The position numbers and the translations under genes were made by a program. Of a stretch of DNA of 64,000 nucleotides, positions 28,554 to 38,461 are shown piece by piece. The notes beneath the pieces were generated by a model that did not search any database, had not been told where the DNA came from, and saw only the letters and a list, made by a program, of their open reading frames with translations. Source of the stretch: Virgibacillus chiguensis (GTDB taxonomy: Bacteria; Bacillota; Bacilli; Bacillales; Amphibacillaceae); contig NZ_FQXD01000004.1 in assembly GCF_900129865.1 (NCBI RefSeq), positions 151,696-215,695 on the forward strand, in the 5' to 3' direction. Within the stretch, counting starts at the first letter, position 1; each line of letters begins with the position of its first letter.

Positions 28554-29855
28554 ATGATAAATAAGTTAGTAAAAATTAAAAATAGTACTTTTGTACAGAA
28601 TACCATTATTTTGGCTTCAGGAACTATGGTTGCTCAAGTAATTGCACTGTTATCTTCTCCAATAATTACACGAATTTACGGTCCTGAAATTTTTGGATTG
28701 ATGGGAGTTTTTTTAGCCATAAATCAGATTTTTATTCCAGTTTCTTCACTAACTTACCCTATATCAATAGTGTTACCTAAAGATTATAGAAATGCTAAGA
28801 AGTTAGCGTTTCTGTCTATTATGGTTTCTGTATTATTATCTCTCATAGTCGCTTTAATCATACTTTTTCTTGGTGATTACATCGTGGAGTTATTTAAAAT
28901 ACAGCAGATAACGCAGTTTTTATTTTTAATACCTATTGTCATTGTCTTCTCAGGTTTTTCTCAGGTAGCAACTCAATGGCTTGTGAGAACTAAAGAATTT
29001 GCAATTAACGCCAAAGTTTCTGTTTATCAATCAATACTTATTAATGGGGGAAAAGTAGGTATAGGTTTGCTTTATCCTACAGCTGCTGTCTTAATTATTT
29101 TGACCGCACTGGCTAATGGTGTTCGTGCTATAATGTTGTTTTTATTTATGCAATTAAAAAGACAAAGTAACAGTTCTAAATATGAAAATACGGATGAAAA
29201 ACAATTAACTATAGGAGAATTGGCAAAAAAATACAAAGATTTTCCATTATATAGAGCACCTGAAGTATTTATTAATTCAATATCTCAGCGTTTTCCAGTG
29301 TTAATGCTAACATCTTTTTTTGGACCTGCAATAGCTGGTTTTTATACTCTAGGTAACACTGTTCTCCAACAGCCAATAAGATTAATTGGAGATTCCGTTG
29401 GAAATGTATTTTATCCTAGAATAACAGAAGCTTCCCATAAAAAAGAAAGTCTAACAAAGTTAATTTTAAAGGCAACTGTTGCTCTTAGTTTAATAGGAAT
29501 TATTCCATTTGGTATAATAATATTTCTTGGCCCTTGTCTATTCAGTGCCGTTTTTGGAGACGAATGGGTAACAGCTGGTAAATATGCACAATGGATAGGC
29601 GTATTTTTATTTTGTGAATTCATTAATAAACCAGCTGTAAAAAGTTTACCAGTATTATCTGCACAATTATTCCAGTTATTATTTACTATAATTACATTTA
29701 TTGTTCGTATTTGTGCCTTAGCAATTGGTTATTTTGTATTCAAAAATGACTTATTTGCAATTAGTTTATTTAGTATTTCAAGTGCAATCTTACATATTGT
29801 TTTTATATTAATTGTTATAGGGAAAAGTAAGAGTTTTGATAAAAAACATTTGTAA
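28554..29855 (+). CDS. Wzx-type polysaccharide flippase
   Basis: A 433-residue MOP-superfamily membrane protein with about 12 hydrophobic segments. The N-terminal motif SGTMVAQVIALLSSPIITRIYGPEIFG is typical of polysaccharide exporters, and FFGPAIAGFYTLGNTVLQQP begins the second half. It flips undecaprenyl-linked repeat units for the polymerase encoded just upstream. A TAAGGAG Shine-Dalgarno precedes the ATG. The 186-bp gap before it holds no gene that I can see. Confidence 0.88.
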   Translation: MINKLVKIKNSTFVQNTIILASGTMVAQVIALLSSPIITRIYGPEIFGLMGVFLAINQIFIPVSSLTYPISIVLPKDYRNAKKLAFLSIMVSVLLSLIVALIILFLGDYIVELFKIQQITQFLFLIPIVIVFSGFSQVATQWLVRTKEFAINAKVSVYQSILINGGKVGIGLLYPTAAVLIILTALANGVRAIMLFLFMQLKRQSNSSKYENTDEKQLTIGELAKKYKDFPLYRAPEVFINSISQRFPVLMLTSFFGPAIAGFYTLGNTVLQQPIRLIGDSVGNVFYPRITEASHKKESLTKLILKATVALSLIGIIPFGIIIFLGPCLFSAVFGDEWVTAGKYAQWIGVFLFCEFINKPAVKSLPVLSAQLFQLLFTIITFIVRICALAIGYFVFKNDLFAISLFSISSAILHIVFILIVIGKSKSFDKKHL

Positions 29856-29943
29856 GTAAAAACCTTTGAGTCTCTTAAGTTAAAGTGATTGTAGGTGAGA
29901 TTATACTGAATTTAATGATAAATCCAGAAATGGGGTTGTTAAT

Positions 29944-31059
29944 TTGAAGACTAAAGTTATACATTTAATCAATCATTTAAAAATTGGGGGTGCAGAAACA
30001 CTTGTTACAGAATATGCACTTAATATTAATAAAGATAATTTTAACATTATAATAGTTACTATGGATAAGTTTAATAATAGTATAAATGAGAAACGTTTAA
30101 TTAATGCGGATATAGAAGTTATAAACTTAGGAGAAAAATTACTTTTTATAAATGATCAAAATAAGTTTAAATATATCATTAATAAATTTTATAAATTTAT
30201 TTTGTTTTTTAATCTAGTAAAGAAAAGAAAACCAGATATTATCCACACACATTTAGGTCTTAACAAATATCTCCTCCCTATAAGAAATAAGGCAAAAGGT
30301 ATTAAACTCTATTATACGGTACACAGTGATGTTGACGTTCTATTCGGTCAAAAGCAATTTAAGAATAGGATAATAACCAAGTATTGTATTAAAAGAAAAG
30401 GTTTGATTCCTATAGCGTTGCATAAAAAAATGCAAAACAAAATTAATAAAACTTTCAATACAAAAAACTGTGTAATTGTACCTAATGGTATCGATATAGA
30501 AAAATTTAAAACAACTGATAAAAGTAGAAAGAGCATTCTACATTCTTTGAATTTAAACGAAGATGCGTTTATAGTGGGTCATGTAGGTAGATTTGTACCT
30601 GCTAAAAATCATAAATTTCTAATTAATGTATTTAAAAATATCAAGAAAACTGTCAATTCATCTCATCTAATTCTTATTGGAGTAGGCAAACTAGATAGAG
30701 AAATAAAGGAGCAAGTCAATAAATTAGGATTAGAAAACGATGTCAGTTTTTTAGGGAATAGAAGTGATATTCCTGAGTTAATGAATGTAATGGATGTTTT
30801 TGTTTTCCCATCTATTCATGAGGGTTTTGGAAATGTATTAATTGAAGCACAAGCAGCAGGAGTTAGATGTGTTGTCTCTAATAATATACCTAAAGAAGCA
30901 ATCTTGACAAATTTAGTAAAAGCATTATCTTTAGATGATCCTATTGAAGAATGGAGTCGTGAAGTAATAAATTCAACTACATCAGAAAAAATTGATGACA
31001 ATTTAGATAAACATGATATTAATAATGTTGTGAAAAAATTGCAAGAGTTATATAAATAG
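29944..31059 (+). CDS. Family 4 glycosyltransferase
   Basis: A 371-residue GT-B transferase. The N-terminus KVIHLINHLKIGGAETLV is the usual acceptor-side start. VPNGIDIEKF and VGHVGRFVPAKNHKFLINVF mark the donor domain, and FPSIHEGFGNVLIEAQAAG is the EX7E motif. It starts with TTG at 29944 after an ATGGGG site. It is the last glycosyltransferase of the AT-rich core; a gap of about 250 bp without a gene follows. Confidence 0.88.
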   Translation: MKTKVIHLINHLKIGGAETLVTEYALNINKDNFNIIIVTMDKFNNSINEKRLINADIEVINLGEKLLFINDQNKFKYIINKFYKFILFFNLVKKRKPDIIHTHLGLNKYLLPIRNKAKGIKLYYTVHSDVDVLFGQKQFKNRIITKYCIKRKGLIPIALHKKMQNKINKTFNTKNCVIVPNGIDIEKFKTTDKSRKSILHSLNLNEDAFIVGHVGRFVPAKNHKFLINVFKNIKKTVNSSHLILIGVGKLDREIKEQVNKLGLENDVSFLGNRSDIPELMNVMDVFVFPSIHEGFGNVLIEAQAAGVRCVVSNNIPKEAILTNLVKALSLDDPIEEWSREVINSTTSEKIDDNLDKHDINNVVKKLQELYK

Positions 31060-31315
31060 CATTGTATTAAAAAGTAACGGTTCTCTCCCAAAAAAGGTCA
31101 TTGGGGCCATTTTTAATACCAAATATAGTTGGCGCTTAGTGTTGATATGACCACATTTTATAGTGGTTTTGGATCATTTTCTTTTAAGAAACTCCTTTTT
31201 GGGTGCTAACCAAGTAACTAGATAAAAGAAGTATTTTAACTTACAAATCGTAGTCTGACTTTGAAAATAATTTAGCAAGCGGGCGATTAAAGTATATATC
31301 ATTGAAGGAGTGCTT

Positions 31316-32335
31316 ATGTTGATTCATAATACAAGTGGAAGATATCTAATCACTGGCTCATCCGGCTTCATCGGTTTCTATTTATCTAAAAAATTACTAG
31401 ACCAAGGTTGCACTGTTATTGGTCTAGACAACATGAATGATTATTATGACGTGAAACTAAAAGAAGCTCGCTTGGAACAGTTAAAGCCTTATGAGAATTT
31501 CACTTTCATTCAAGGTGATATTTCAGATAAAGAACTAATAATGAGCACTTTTGCAGAATACAAACCAAATATTGTAGTAAACCTAGCTGCGCAAGCTGGA
31601 GTTAGATACTCTATTGAAAATCCAGATGTCTATATAGAAAGCAATATAATAGGCTTTTATAATATTTTAGAAGCCTGTAGACATCATCCAGTAGATCATT
31701 TAGTCTATGCTTCATCTAGTTCCGTTTACGGTGCTAATAAAAAAGTGCCATTTGAAGAGAATGATTTTGTAGATAATCCTGTTTCGTTATACGCTGCGAC
31801 GAAAAAATCAAATGAGTTGATGGCTCATACATATAGTCACTTGTATAAGATACCTGCTACAGGATTACGATTCTTCACAGTTTATGGACCGATGGGAAGA
31901 CCAGATATGGCTTACTTTGGTTTTGCCAACAAGTACTTTAATGGAGAGCCAATCAAGATTTTTAATAATGGTGATTTTGAAAACGATCTTTACCGTGACT
32001 TTACATATATTGATGATATTGTTGAAGGTATTGAACGTTTATTAAGCAATCCTCCTAAGGGAGAAGTGGACCATAAAGTATTTAACATTGGAAATAACAA
32101 TCCGGAAAAATTGATGGTCTTTATTGAAACGTTAGAAAAATGTTTAAGCAACGCACTTCATAAAGAAGTAGCTTTTGAAAAAATATTTGAACCAATTAAA
32201 CCAGGTGATGTCCCTGCCACATATGCTTCAACAGAACTGTTGCAACAAGCAGTTGGTTTTCAGCCGAAGACATCTATTGAAGTAGGGTTACAAAAATTTG
32301 CTGACTGGTATGTAGATTATTATAAAGTGAAGTAG
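31316..32335 (+). CDS. UDP-glucuronate 4-epimerase-like NAD-dependent epimerase
   Basis: A 339-residue extended SDR. The Rossmann motif is ITGSSGFIGFYLSKKLL, followed by GLDNMNDYYDVKLKEARL, typical of UDP-glucuronate epimerases (CapI/LpsL type). The catalytic Ser-Ser-Ser-Val-Tyr and Tyr-x3-Lys (SLYAATKKSNE) residues are intact, as is RFFTVYGPMGRPDMA. With GalU and the dehydrogenase at 32520 it would convert UDP-glucuronate to UDP-galacturonate. The ATG at 31316 follows GAAGGAG by 5 bases; the GTG at 31310 overlaps that site. Confidence 0.87.
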   Translation: MLIHNTSGRYLITGSSGFIGFYLSKKLLDQGCTVIGLDNMNDYYDVKLKEARLEQLKPYENFTFIQGDISDKELIMSTFAEYKPNIVVNLAAQAGVRYSIENPDVYIESNIIGFYNILEACRHHPVDHLVYASSSSVYGANKKVPFEENDFVDNPVSLYAATKKSNELMAHTYSHLYKIPATGLRFFTVYGPMGRPDMAYFGFANKYFNGEPIKIFNNGDFENDLYRDFTYIDDIVEGIERLLSNPPKGEVDHKVFNIGNNNPEKLMVFIETLEKCLSNALHKEVAFEKIFEPIKPGDVPATYASTELLQQAVGFQPKTSIEVGLQKFADWYVDYYKVK

Positions 32336-32519
32336 TTTTAAAGTGTCATATTTGATAGGGAAACAGAGGCGCACTTTTATTTAACGTGCGCTCTAAAGAT
32401 ATGTTTTAGTTACATATGCCTTTTAGGAGAAAAATGTCAATTACTAATGATGTATGTCATAATATAGCTGTAGAACTCTAATTTCAAGGTAAAATACAAC
32501 AAAACTGGAGGAACTTCAC

Positions 32520-33686
32520 ATGAAAATTGCAGTTGCAGGAACAGGGTATGTTGGTTTAGCAAATGCCATACTTTTAGCTCAGCATAATGAAGTGGTAGCA
32601 CTTGATATTCTGCAAGAAAAGGTAGATATGATCAATAGTAAACAATCTCCTATTGTTGATGCAGAGATTGATAGTTTCCTTAAAAATAAGGAATTGAATT
32701 TACGTGCTACAACAGATATGGAAGAAGCATATAAAGATGCAGACTATGTGGTGATTTCCACGCCGACAAATTATGATCCAGATAAGAATTACTTTGATAC
32801 ATCAACCGTTGAATCTGTCATTCGAGATGTATTAGATACGAATCCAAATGCGGTCATGATAATAAAATCTACCGTACCTGTAGGGTATACGAAAGAGATT
32901 AGTATTGAATTCGCCACGAGCAATATTATCTTTTCCCCAGAATTTTTACGCGAAGGAAAGGCTTTATATGATAACTTACATCCTTCTCGCATTATTGTCG
33001 GGGAGCAGTCAGATCGGGCGAAAGCCTTTGCGGATTTATTAGTTCAAGGTGCAGAAAAAGAAGATATTTCTGTCTTGTTTACAAGCTCTACAGAGGCAGA
33101 AGCAATTAAATTATTTGCTAATACATATTTGGCTATGCGCGTATCATTCTTTAACGAGCTTGATTCTTATGCAGAACTACGTGGTTTGGACGCCAAGCAA
33201 ATTATTGATGGTGTAGCGCTAGACCCAAGAATTGGCGGGCATTATAATAACCCATCATTTGGTTATGGAGGATATTGTTTGCCAAAGGATACGAAACAGT
33301 TGCTAGCAAACTATGAAGATGTACCAAATAATATTATTCAAGCAATTGTGGAAGCAAACCGTACGCGAAAAGATCATGTTGCGAATATGGTATTAAATCG
33401 AAAACCAAATGTCGTAGGTATTTATCGTTTGACAATGAAGACAGATTCAGACAATTTCCGTCATTCTGCGATTCAAGGAGTTATGAAACGGATTAAAGCG
33501 AAAGGCGTAGAAGTTATTGTATACGAACCAGTATTACAGGAAGAAACTTTCTACAATTCTCGTGTCGTTAATGACCTTGAAGTGTTTAAAAAAGAAGCGG
33601 ACGTGATCGTTGCGAACCGTTTAGATGATCACATTCGTGATATAGCTAATAAAGTATATACAAGAGACTTGTTTAGTAGAGATTAA
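32520..33686 (+). CDS. UDP-glucose 6-dehydrogenase
   Basis: A 388-residue NAD-dependent enzyme oxidising UDP-glucose to UDP-glucuronate. The N-terminal Rossmann motif is [25 protein letters not shown] and [10 protein letters not shown] follow, and the [11 protein letters not shown] substrate loop is present. The catalytic Cys lies in [15 protein letters not shown]. Length and domain order fit the short UGDH subgroup of Gram-positive capsule loci. An ACTGGAGGAA Shine-Dalgarno precedes the ATG. It uses the product of galU (21427) and supplies the epimerase upstream. Confidence 0.94.
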   Translation: MKIAVAGTGYVGLANAILLAQHNEVVALDILQEKVDMINSKQSPIVDAEIDSFLKNKELNLRATTDMEEAYKDADYVVISTPTNYDPDKNYFDTSTVESVIRDVLDTNPNAVMIIKSTVPVGYTKEISIEFATSNIIFSPEFLREGKALYDNLHPSRIIVGEQSDRAKAFADLLVQGAEKEDISVLFTSSTEAEAIKLFANTYLAMRVSFFNELDSYAELRGLDAKQIIDGVALDPRIGGHYNNPSFGYGGYCLPKDTKQLLANYEDVPNNIIQAIVEANRTRKDHVANMVLNRKPNVVGIYRLTMKTDSDNFRHSAIQGVMKRIKAKGVEVIVYEPVLQEETFYNSRVVNDLEVFKKEADVIVANRLDDHIRDIANKVYTRDLFSRD

Positions 33687-33708
33687 TCATTCACTCGTAT
33701 GATGACAG

Positions 33709-33772
33709 TTTAGACCTAATGACAGCCTTCGAGTTGTCATTAGGTCAATTGTGTTTGACGAACTATGGTATA
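33709..33772 (+). repeat. 64-bp direct repeat, copy 1 (hairpin plus extended -10 promoter)
   Basis: The sequence is identical to 34815-34878. It contains a 12-bp perfect stem, GACCTAATGACA (33713-33724) with TGTCATTAGGTC (33735-33746). A TGG-TATAAT extended -10 box at its right edge (33766-33774) could drive the gene at 33841. The repeat is therefore a terminator-plus-promoter module that has been duplicated. Confidence 0.8.
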
Positions 33773-33840
33773 ATTTTAAAAAGGAATTTCATGTATGTAT
33801 ATAATAAAAGGAAGTAAATATTTTGCAATGAGGCGTTTAA

Positions 33841-34653
33841 ATGGAAATTTTTCAATATTTTATGAAGAACTCTAAAACTATAATAGCTATTATTAGCTTC
33901 TTACTAACTTTACGCATGTTTTTTATTGATTTCTTAAATAGATCTATGATTGTCAGAGTGTTGGAGGATAAAAACAAAAAAATGACAAACAATTTGTTTG
34001 AAAATATCATATTTTCTTTTTCATTTGCTTTGATTGTAACCTTGACTGGCTACCAAGTTAAAATAAACTATAATATTTCAGATGTGTTATTGATAATTAT
34101 GGCATTTATTCTTTTTGTAACTCTTATAGTATTGATAGTGATGTTAATTATAAGTTCTTTTAGGAAAATAGGAAAATGTAAGCATATTATATATTGTGTG
34201 TCGTTATGTGTAATGAATTTTTTAGTGGCTGTAACAAGTGAAAATATAATGGAAGTAAAAGATTTATTTCAATTAGTACTGCTTTTTGGGTTCTTTTACC
34301 TCATGATTTTTACAAGTAATTTGTTAAACGGAAATGTTACTAGTACTAGTAATTGGGAAACCAATATTATCTTGAATTCTATAAACAGTAGGCTAAGTCA
34401 ACTAGTATTGTTGTATAACTTGTCAAATGGTAAACAAATTTATATTGAGAAAAAAGATATCGGAAAAAAAGAACACGAGTTACATACCTTTTATGTGTTT
34501 TACAAAACTGAAAAATATTTACAATGTTATACTTTATATGATGATGTCAAAGAAACAAATCAAAAAAAAAGAAAATTGGAAGCTACTAAGTATAATAGAA
34601 AAAAAACAACCTTTTTTAGAAGAGCAAAAACAAGGAGTAATATAAAAATATGA
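33841..34653 (+). CDS. Membrane protein of unknown function
   Basis: A 270-residue protein with five or so hydrophobic segments in residues 10-160. A soluble, Lys-rich C-terminal part of about 90 residues ends KYNRKKTTFFRRAKTRSNIKI. I do not recognise it. A GAGG site lies near the ATG, and the promoter inside the 64-bp repeat is just upstream. It is AT-rich, interrupts the otherwise continuous polysaccharide genes, and is bounded by the two perfect repeat copies, so it may be an inserted cargo gene. The low complexity of the C-terminus limits any functional guess. Confidence 0.65.
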   Translation: MEIFQYFMKNSKTIIAIISFLLTLRMFFIDFLNRSMIVRVLEDKNKKMTNNLFENIIFSFSFALIVTLTGYQVKINYNISDVLLIIMAFILFVTLIVLIVMLIISSFRKIGKCKHIIYCVSLCVMNFLVAVTSENIMEVKDLFQLVLLFGFFYLMIFTSNLLNGNVTSTSNWETNIILNSINSRLSQLVLLYNLSNGKQIYIEKKDIGKKEHELHTFYVFYKTEKYLQCYTLYDDVKETNQKKRKLEATKYNRKKTTFFRRAKTRSNIKI

Positions 34654-34814
34654 ATAAAAGGAGTTAAGCGTAAAAATACACACAATAATCTTAGGACATC
34701 TAGGTGGTAATATTCTAAAAAAATTTTTGGGGTTATGCGATGACCCTAAAAGACAAGTGAATGTAAGCATAAAATATCCCCTTTCTAGGTAATAGGTGTG
34801 GGCTGTTTTATGCT

Positions 34815-34878
34815 TTTAGACCTAATGACAGCCTTCGAGTTGTCATTAGGTCAATTGTGTTTGACGAACTATGGTATA
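34815..34878 (+). repeat. 64-bp direct repeat, copy 2
   Basis: Perfect copy of 33709-33772, displaced by 1106 bp. The hairpin is intact, and here the adjoining -10 box reads TGG-TATACT, about 75 bp before the LCP gene. Confidence 0.8.
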
Positions 34879-34956
34879 CTTTTTAAGTAGGATTATAGTT
34901 GCATATAACAAATTAATAACTGAAAATATAGAAAAGAAATGGATAGGTGAAAACGG

Positions 34957-35874
34957 ATGAAACGAAGTGAACGCAAGAAATCTCGTAAGCTATGGCTGAA
35001 AATTCCGCTTGCTATTATATTAATTCTTGTACTTGGCGGGGGTGCGTATGCATTTTCGATTTACAATAATGCGAAGTCGACTGTAAACGACAAAATTAAT
35101 GAACCAGTAGATGCTATTGATACAAAAGTAGCAAAAAAGAAAATTAAAGCGACAGAATCATTAAATATATTGTTGCTTGGTGTCGATCAACGAGGCGGCG
35201 ATCGTGGGCGTTCAGATGCGTTAATGGTGCTTTCGTTAAATCCAAAAGAAGATACCATGCAATTGGTAAGCATACCACGTGATACAAGAACGACCATTGT
35301 CGGAAAAGGTGTCCAAGATAAGATTAATCACGCCTATGCTTTTGGTGGGGCGGATATGTCTGTAGCTACAGTGGAGAACTTCCTTGATATTGACTTAGAT
35401 TACTATGTACGTATGAATATGGAAGGTTTAGAGGAACTTGTCGATCAATTAGGAACGATTCATGTCGATAATGAAGTTGAATGGGATGACGGCAATTATC
35501 ACTTTACCAAAGGCCCTGTAGAAATGGATGGCGATAAAACGATGCATTTTGTCCGTATGCGAAAGCAAGACCCTGCAGGTGATTTCGGACGTACAGAACG
35601 ACAACGCAAAGTAATAGAAGGAATTATTAATAAGGGTGCAAGCGTTGGCTCTGTGAATAAAATTAATGGCGTAATTGATGTATTAGGTAACAACATGGCA
35701 ACAAATATGGATTTTGATGATATGCAAGACTTGTTATTCGGGTATAAAGACGTACGAAAAAATGTGAACAGCTATATGATGCAAGGAAGCGGCACGAACA
35801 TTGGCGGTATTTATTATTATCAAGTCCCAGCTGAAGAAGTTGCTAAAGTTCATGATATGATAGCAGGAGTTTAG
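34957..35874 (+). CDS. LytR-CpsA-Psr (LCP) family glycopolymer transferase
   Basis: A 305-residue type II membrane protein. A basic N-terminus precedes one membrane helix (about residues 15-35), followed by an extracellular LCP domain. Motifs for binding the pyrophosphate lipid head group are present: LLLGVDQRGGDRGRSDALMV, SIPRDTRT, and the Arg-rich DFGRTERQRKVIEG. LCP enzymes transfer undecaprenyl-linked polymers to peptidoglycan, so this one probably anchors the polysaccharide made by the cluster. A GGATAGGTG Shine-Dalgarno precedes the ATG. Transcription may start from the repeat-borne promoter at about 34873. Confidence 0.92.
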   Translation: MKRSERKKSRKLWLKIPLAIILILVLGGGAYAFSIYNNAKSTVNDKINEPVDAIDTKVAKKKIKATESLNILLLGVDQRGGDRGRSDALMVLSLNPKEDTMQLVSIPRDTRTTIVGKGVQDKINHAYAFGGADMSVATVENFLDIDLDYYVRMNMEGLEELVDQLGTIHVDNEVEWDDGNYHFTKGPVEMDGDKTMHFVRMRKQDPAGDFGRTERQRKVIEGIINKGASVGSVNKINGVIDVLGNNMATNMDFDDMQDLLFGYKDVRKNVNSYMMQGSGTNIGGIYYYQVPAEEVAKVHDMIAGV

Positions 35875-35998
35875 ACTACAAACGATTTCGAGTCCATAGG
35901 TTCTTATTAGAAGAAAGGCTTTCCCTCTTTCATAAAAATAGAGAAGACGATGATGAAATGCAACTTGTTAACAGACTTAGACATACATGGAGGAGAAT

Positions 35999-37456
35999 AT
36001 GAAAGAGAGAACAACGTTGAAAAAGACAATGAAACCGCATTGGGTGTTGGCAATTGCGTTAGGCTCGTCCGTTGGTTGGGGGGCGTTTGTACAACCAACC
36101 AACTGGATGGGGCAAGCAGGCCCACTTGGTGTGGTTATTGGAATGGTTATTGGTGCCTTATTAATGATGGTAATTGCTGTGAGTTATGGTTTTTTGATTA
36201 AGCACTACCCTGTTTCGGGTGGTGGATTTGCTTATGCATTTATCGGTTTAGGGCGGACGCATGCTTTTATAAGTGGATGGTTTCTTACGTTAGGGTATAT
36301 ATGTATTGTTGCATTAAATGCATCTGCGTTAGCATTAATGTTTAAATATGTATTTCCTTCTTTTGTACAAACGTATAAATTGTATGAAATAGGCGGTTGG
36401 GATGTGTATGTTACCGAAATTCTTATTGCCACGACCGCCTTACTTGTTTTTGCCTATTTTAATATCCGTGGAACAGGATTGACTGGTAGCGCTCAGTTCA
36501 TCTTCTGTTTTGTCATGGTGGCAAGCATTCTTGTTTTATTTAGTATGGTCAGTGTGTCACCTACGTCTAGTTTCGAAAATATCCAGCCTGTATTTCATCC
36601 TGAATTAACGACTTTTGGAGCTATTATTTCGATTGTCGCCATTGCTCCATGGGCGTATGTAGGTTTTGATAATGTGCCACAGGTTGCAGAAGAGTTTAAT
36701 TTTTCATCCAAGAAAGCGTTTGGGCTGATTATTTTTGCCCTGACTGCTGCGGCATTGATTTATAGTCTCATGGTAATAACAACTGCTATGCCAATGCCTT
36801 GGCTAGATGTTGTGAACGAACAACTGATTTGGGGGACAGGAACTGTTATTAAGCAGGAACTTGGTGTTGTAGGTCTGATTATTTTAACAGTTGCATTAAG
36901 TATGGGAATATTTACTGGTTTAAATGGATTTATTATTTCGACAAGCCGTTTATTATTTTCGATGTCTCGTGCGAAGATATTACCTCAAATATTCTCAAAG
37001 CTGCATCCGAAGTACCAAACACCATATGCAGGAATCATTTTCACCGTCATCATTGCTATGCTAGCTCCATGGTTTGGTCGGGAAGTATTGCTATGGGTAG
37101 TAGATATGTCTTCTATAGGCGTGTCCATCGCATATTTTTACACCTGTTTTACAGCTTATTCTTTATTACAATGGTCAAATAGGGCAAGGAATCCTCAGAA
37201 ACAGGTAGCCCCAGTAAAAAAATTGTTTGCTTTAACAGGTGCATTATTTAGTTTGTTATTTATTGGATTATTATTAGTGCCAGGTTCGCCGGCATTTTTG
37301 GGGATAGAATCTAGAGTAGCACTAGTCATTTGGATTGTACTTGGATTAAGCTTTTATCTACTGAAGCGAAAAGAATATCATGCGATACCTGAGACAGAAT
37401 TGAGATACTTGGTGCTAGGGGAAGAAAACGAAAGGAAAATAAATGTAGGAAGATGA
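35999..37456 (+). CDS. APC-family amino acid permease
   Basis: A 485-residue permease with about 12 hydrophobic segments. The first helix carries the broken-helix motif ALGSSVGWGAFVQPTNW. PVSGGGFAYAFIGLGR is the second conserved block, and APWAYVGFDNVPQVAEEF matches the helix 6 substrate region of APC transporters. The substrate is unknown. The ATG at 35999 is preferred because the GGAGGAG site (35989-35995) would lie inside the coding region if the ATG at 35987 were used. It follows the LCP gene without a strong terminator between them. A 274-bp gap without a supported gene follows. Confidence 0.85.
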   Translation: MKERTTLKKTMKPHWVLAIALGSSVGWGAFVQPTNWMGQAGPLGVVIGMVIGALLMMVIAVSYGFLIKHYPVSGGGFAYAFIGLGRTHAFISGWFLTLGYICIVALNASALALMFKYVFPSFVQTYKLYEIGGWDVYVTEILIATTALLVFAYFNIRGTGLTGSAQFIFCFVMVASILVLFSMVSVSPTSSFENIQPVFHPELTTFGAIISIVAIAPWAYVGFDNVPQVAEEFNFSSKKAFGLIIFALTAAALIYSLMVITTAMPMPWLDVVNEQLIWGTGTVIKQELGVVGLIILTVALSMGIFTGLNGFIISTSRLLFSMSRAKILPQIFSKLHPKYQTPYAGIIFTVIIAMLAPWFGREVLLWVVDMSSIGVSIAYFYTCFTAYSLLQWSNRARNPQKQVAPVKKLFALTGALFSLLFIGLLLVPGSPAFLGIESRVALVIWIVLGLSFYLLKRKEYHAIPETELRYLVLGEENERKINVGR

Positions 37457-37730
37457 GTGTTTGAAAATATGATGGATTCTGGAAATTGTGCTGCAAAAAC
37501 GCTCCCTTCTTTGGAGTTGAGTTTTCCTCTCCTCCATGTTAAAGCGGCGTCTTGAGATGAGTTCTAAAATAAGTGATTTTTCATACTTTTTTTGGTATAA
37601 TTGATGCACCATGGATAAAGAGGAAGAATGATCCAGACTAAAAACAGCTAAATGAAATGAATATTCATAATCTACTGGATGAACAAAATATTCCCATACA
37701 ATTTATTTAGAAAATAGGTGGTGGTACTTA

Positions 37731-37958
37731 ATGAATGAGAAGCAAATACACAATCTTAAAACATATATTAATTGGTTGCCAGCAATTGGAACTGTATCAA
37801 GTTTAATTTCATTTTTTTACTTTTTTTTAATAGTAAATGTAGAATTAAATTTAAATATAATATTGTATAGTTTAATGCCTTTCTTCGTATTCACTATGGT
37901 ACACATTCCCGCAAAAGTTCTAATTAAAAAAAGGAATAAAGATGAGCAAAAAGTGTAG
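37731..37958 (+). CDS. Small two-TM membrane protein, unknown
   Basis: A 75-residue protein with hydrophobic segments at about residues 17-35 and 41-61 and a short Lys-rich tail. It is not recognised. An AGGTGGTGG site lies about 8 bases before the ATG, and a strong terminator follows. Small membrane proteins near bacteriocin-like genes are sometimes immunity proteins, but nothing beyond position suggests this here. Confidence 0.6.
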   Translation: MNEKQIHNLKTYINWLPAIGTVSSLISFFYFFLIVNVELNLNIILYSLMPFFVFTMVHIPAKVLIKKRNKDEQKV

Positions 37959-37990
37959 AAAAGTTAAAGAAAGTAAAAAGATTTTAAGAA

Positions 37991-38038
37991 AAGAGAGCTG
38001 TATTTCTTGCTTAACTGGAGGAATACAGCCCTCTTTTT
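37991..38038 (+). terminator. Terminator after the small membrane protein
   Basis: GAGAGCTGTATT pairs with AATACAGCCCTC with one mismatch, followed by TTTTT (38033-38038). Confidence 0.8.
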
Positions 38039-38224
38039 AATCTAAACTTTAAATCAAGTTTTCGGTTATGTATGACATCTTACTTAGATTTTGTTTATCA
38101 AATTTAATTTGCTGTTTATTTGCATAAATTTAAATTTAAAAGATTTTATCGTGGTTTTTTAATAGGAAGTAGATACAAAGCATATTTCGTATTTTAAAGC
38201 TATATTAAAGAGTGCTTTAAAAAG

Positions 38225-38436
38225 GGAAGCTCAAAAGAAGAAATTACCTTAAATCAAAACGGAACGAAAGAAATTGCTTTTAATGGTAAACGTAAAATGA
38301 AAATGTTGGTGCGTGGATAGGTGATAGTTACGATGAATCCAAAGAGTGGTTTGTAGAAACAACTGAAAAAGTTACTGACAGCTTAGAGGGATTTGTATCA
38401 GATACTTCAAAGTTTTTAGAAGGTATCTTTAATTAA
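38225..38436 (+). pseudogene. Frameshifted small ORF remnant
   Basis: One frame reads GSSKEEITLNQNGTKEIAFN and ends; a shift near 38299 gives GAWIGDSYDESKEWFVETTE and more, to a TAA at 38434-38436. No start codon with a Shine-Dalgarno is visible. The Gly-Ala-Trp-Ile-Gly stretch faintly recalls the GDWVADKIIGIF end of the precursor at 43844-44152, but the similarity is too short to claim homology. It lies directly before the membrane protein at 38462. Confidence 0.4.
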
Positions 38437-38461
38437 CAATCGTGAAAGTGAGGGCCAAACA

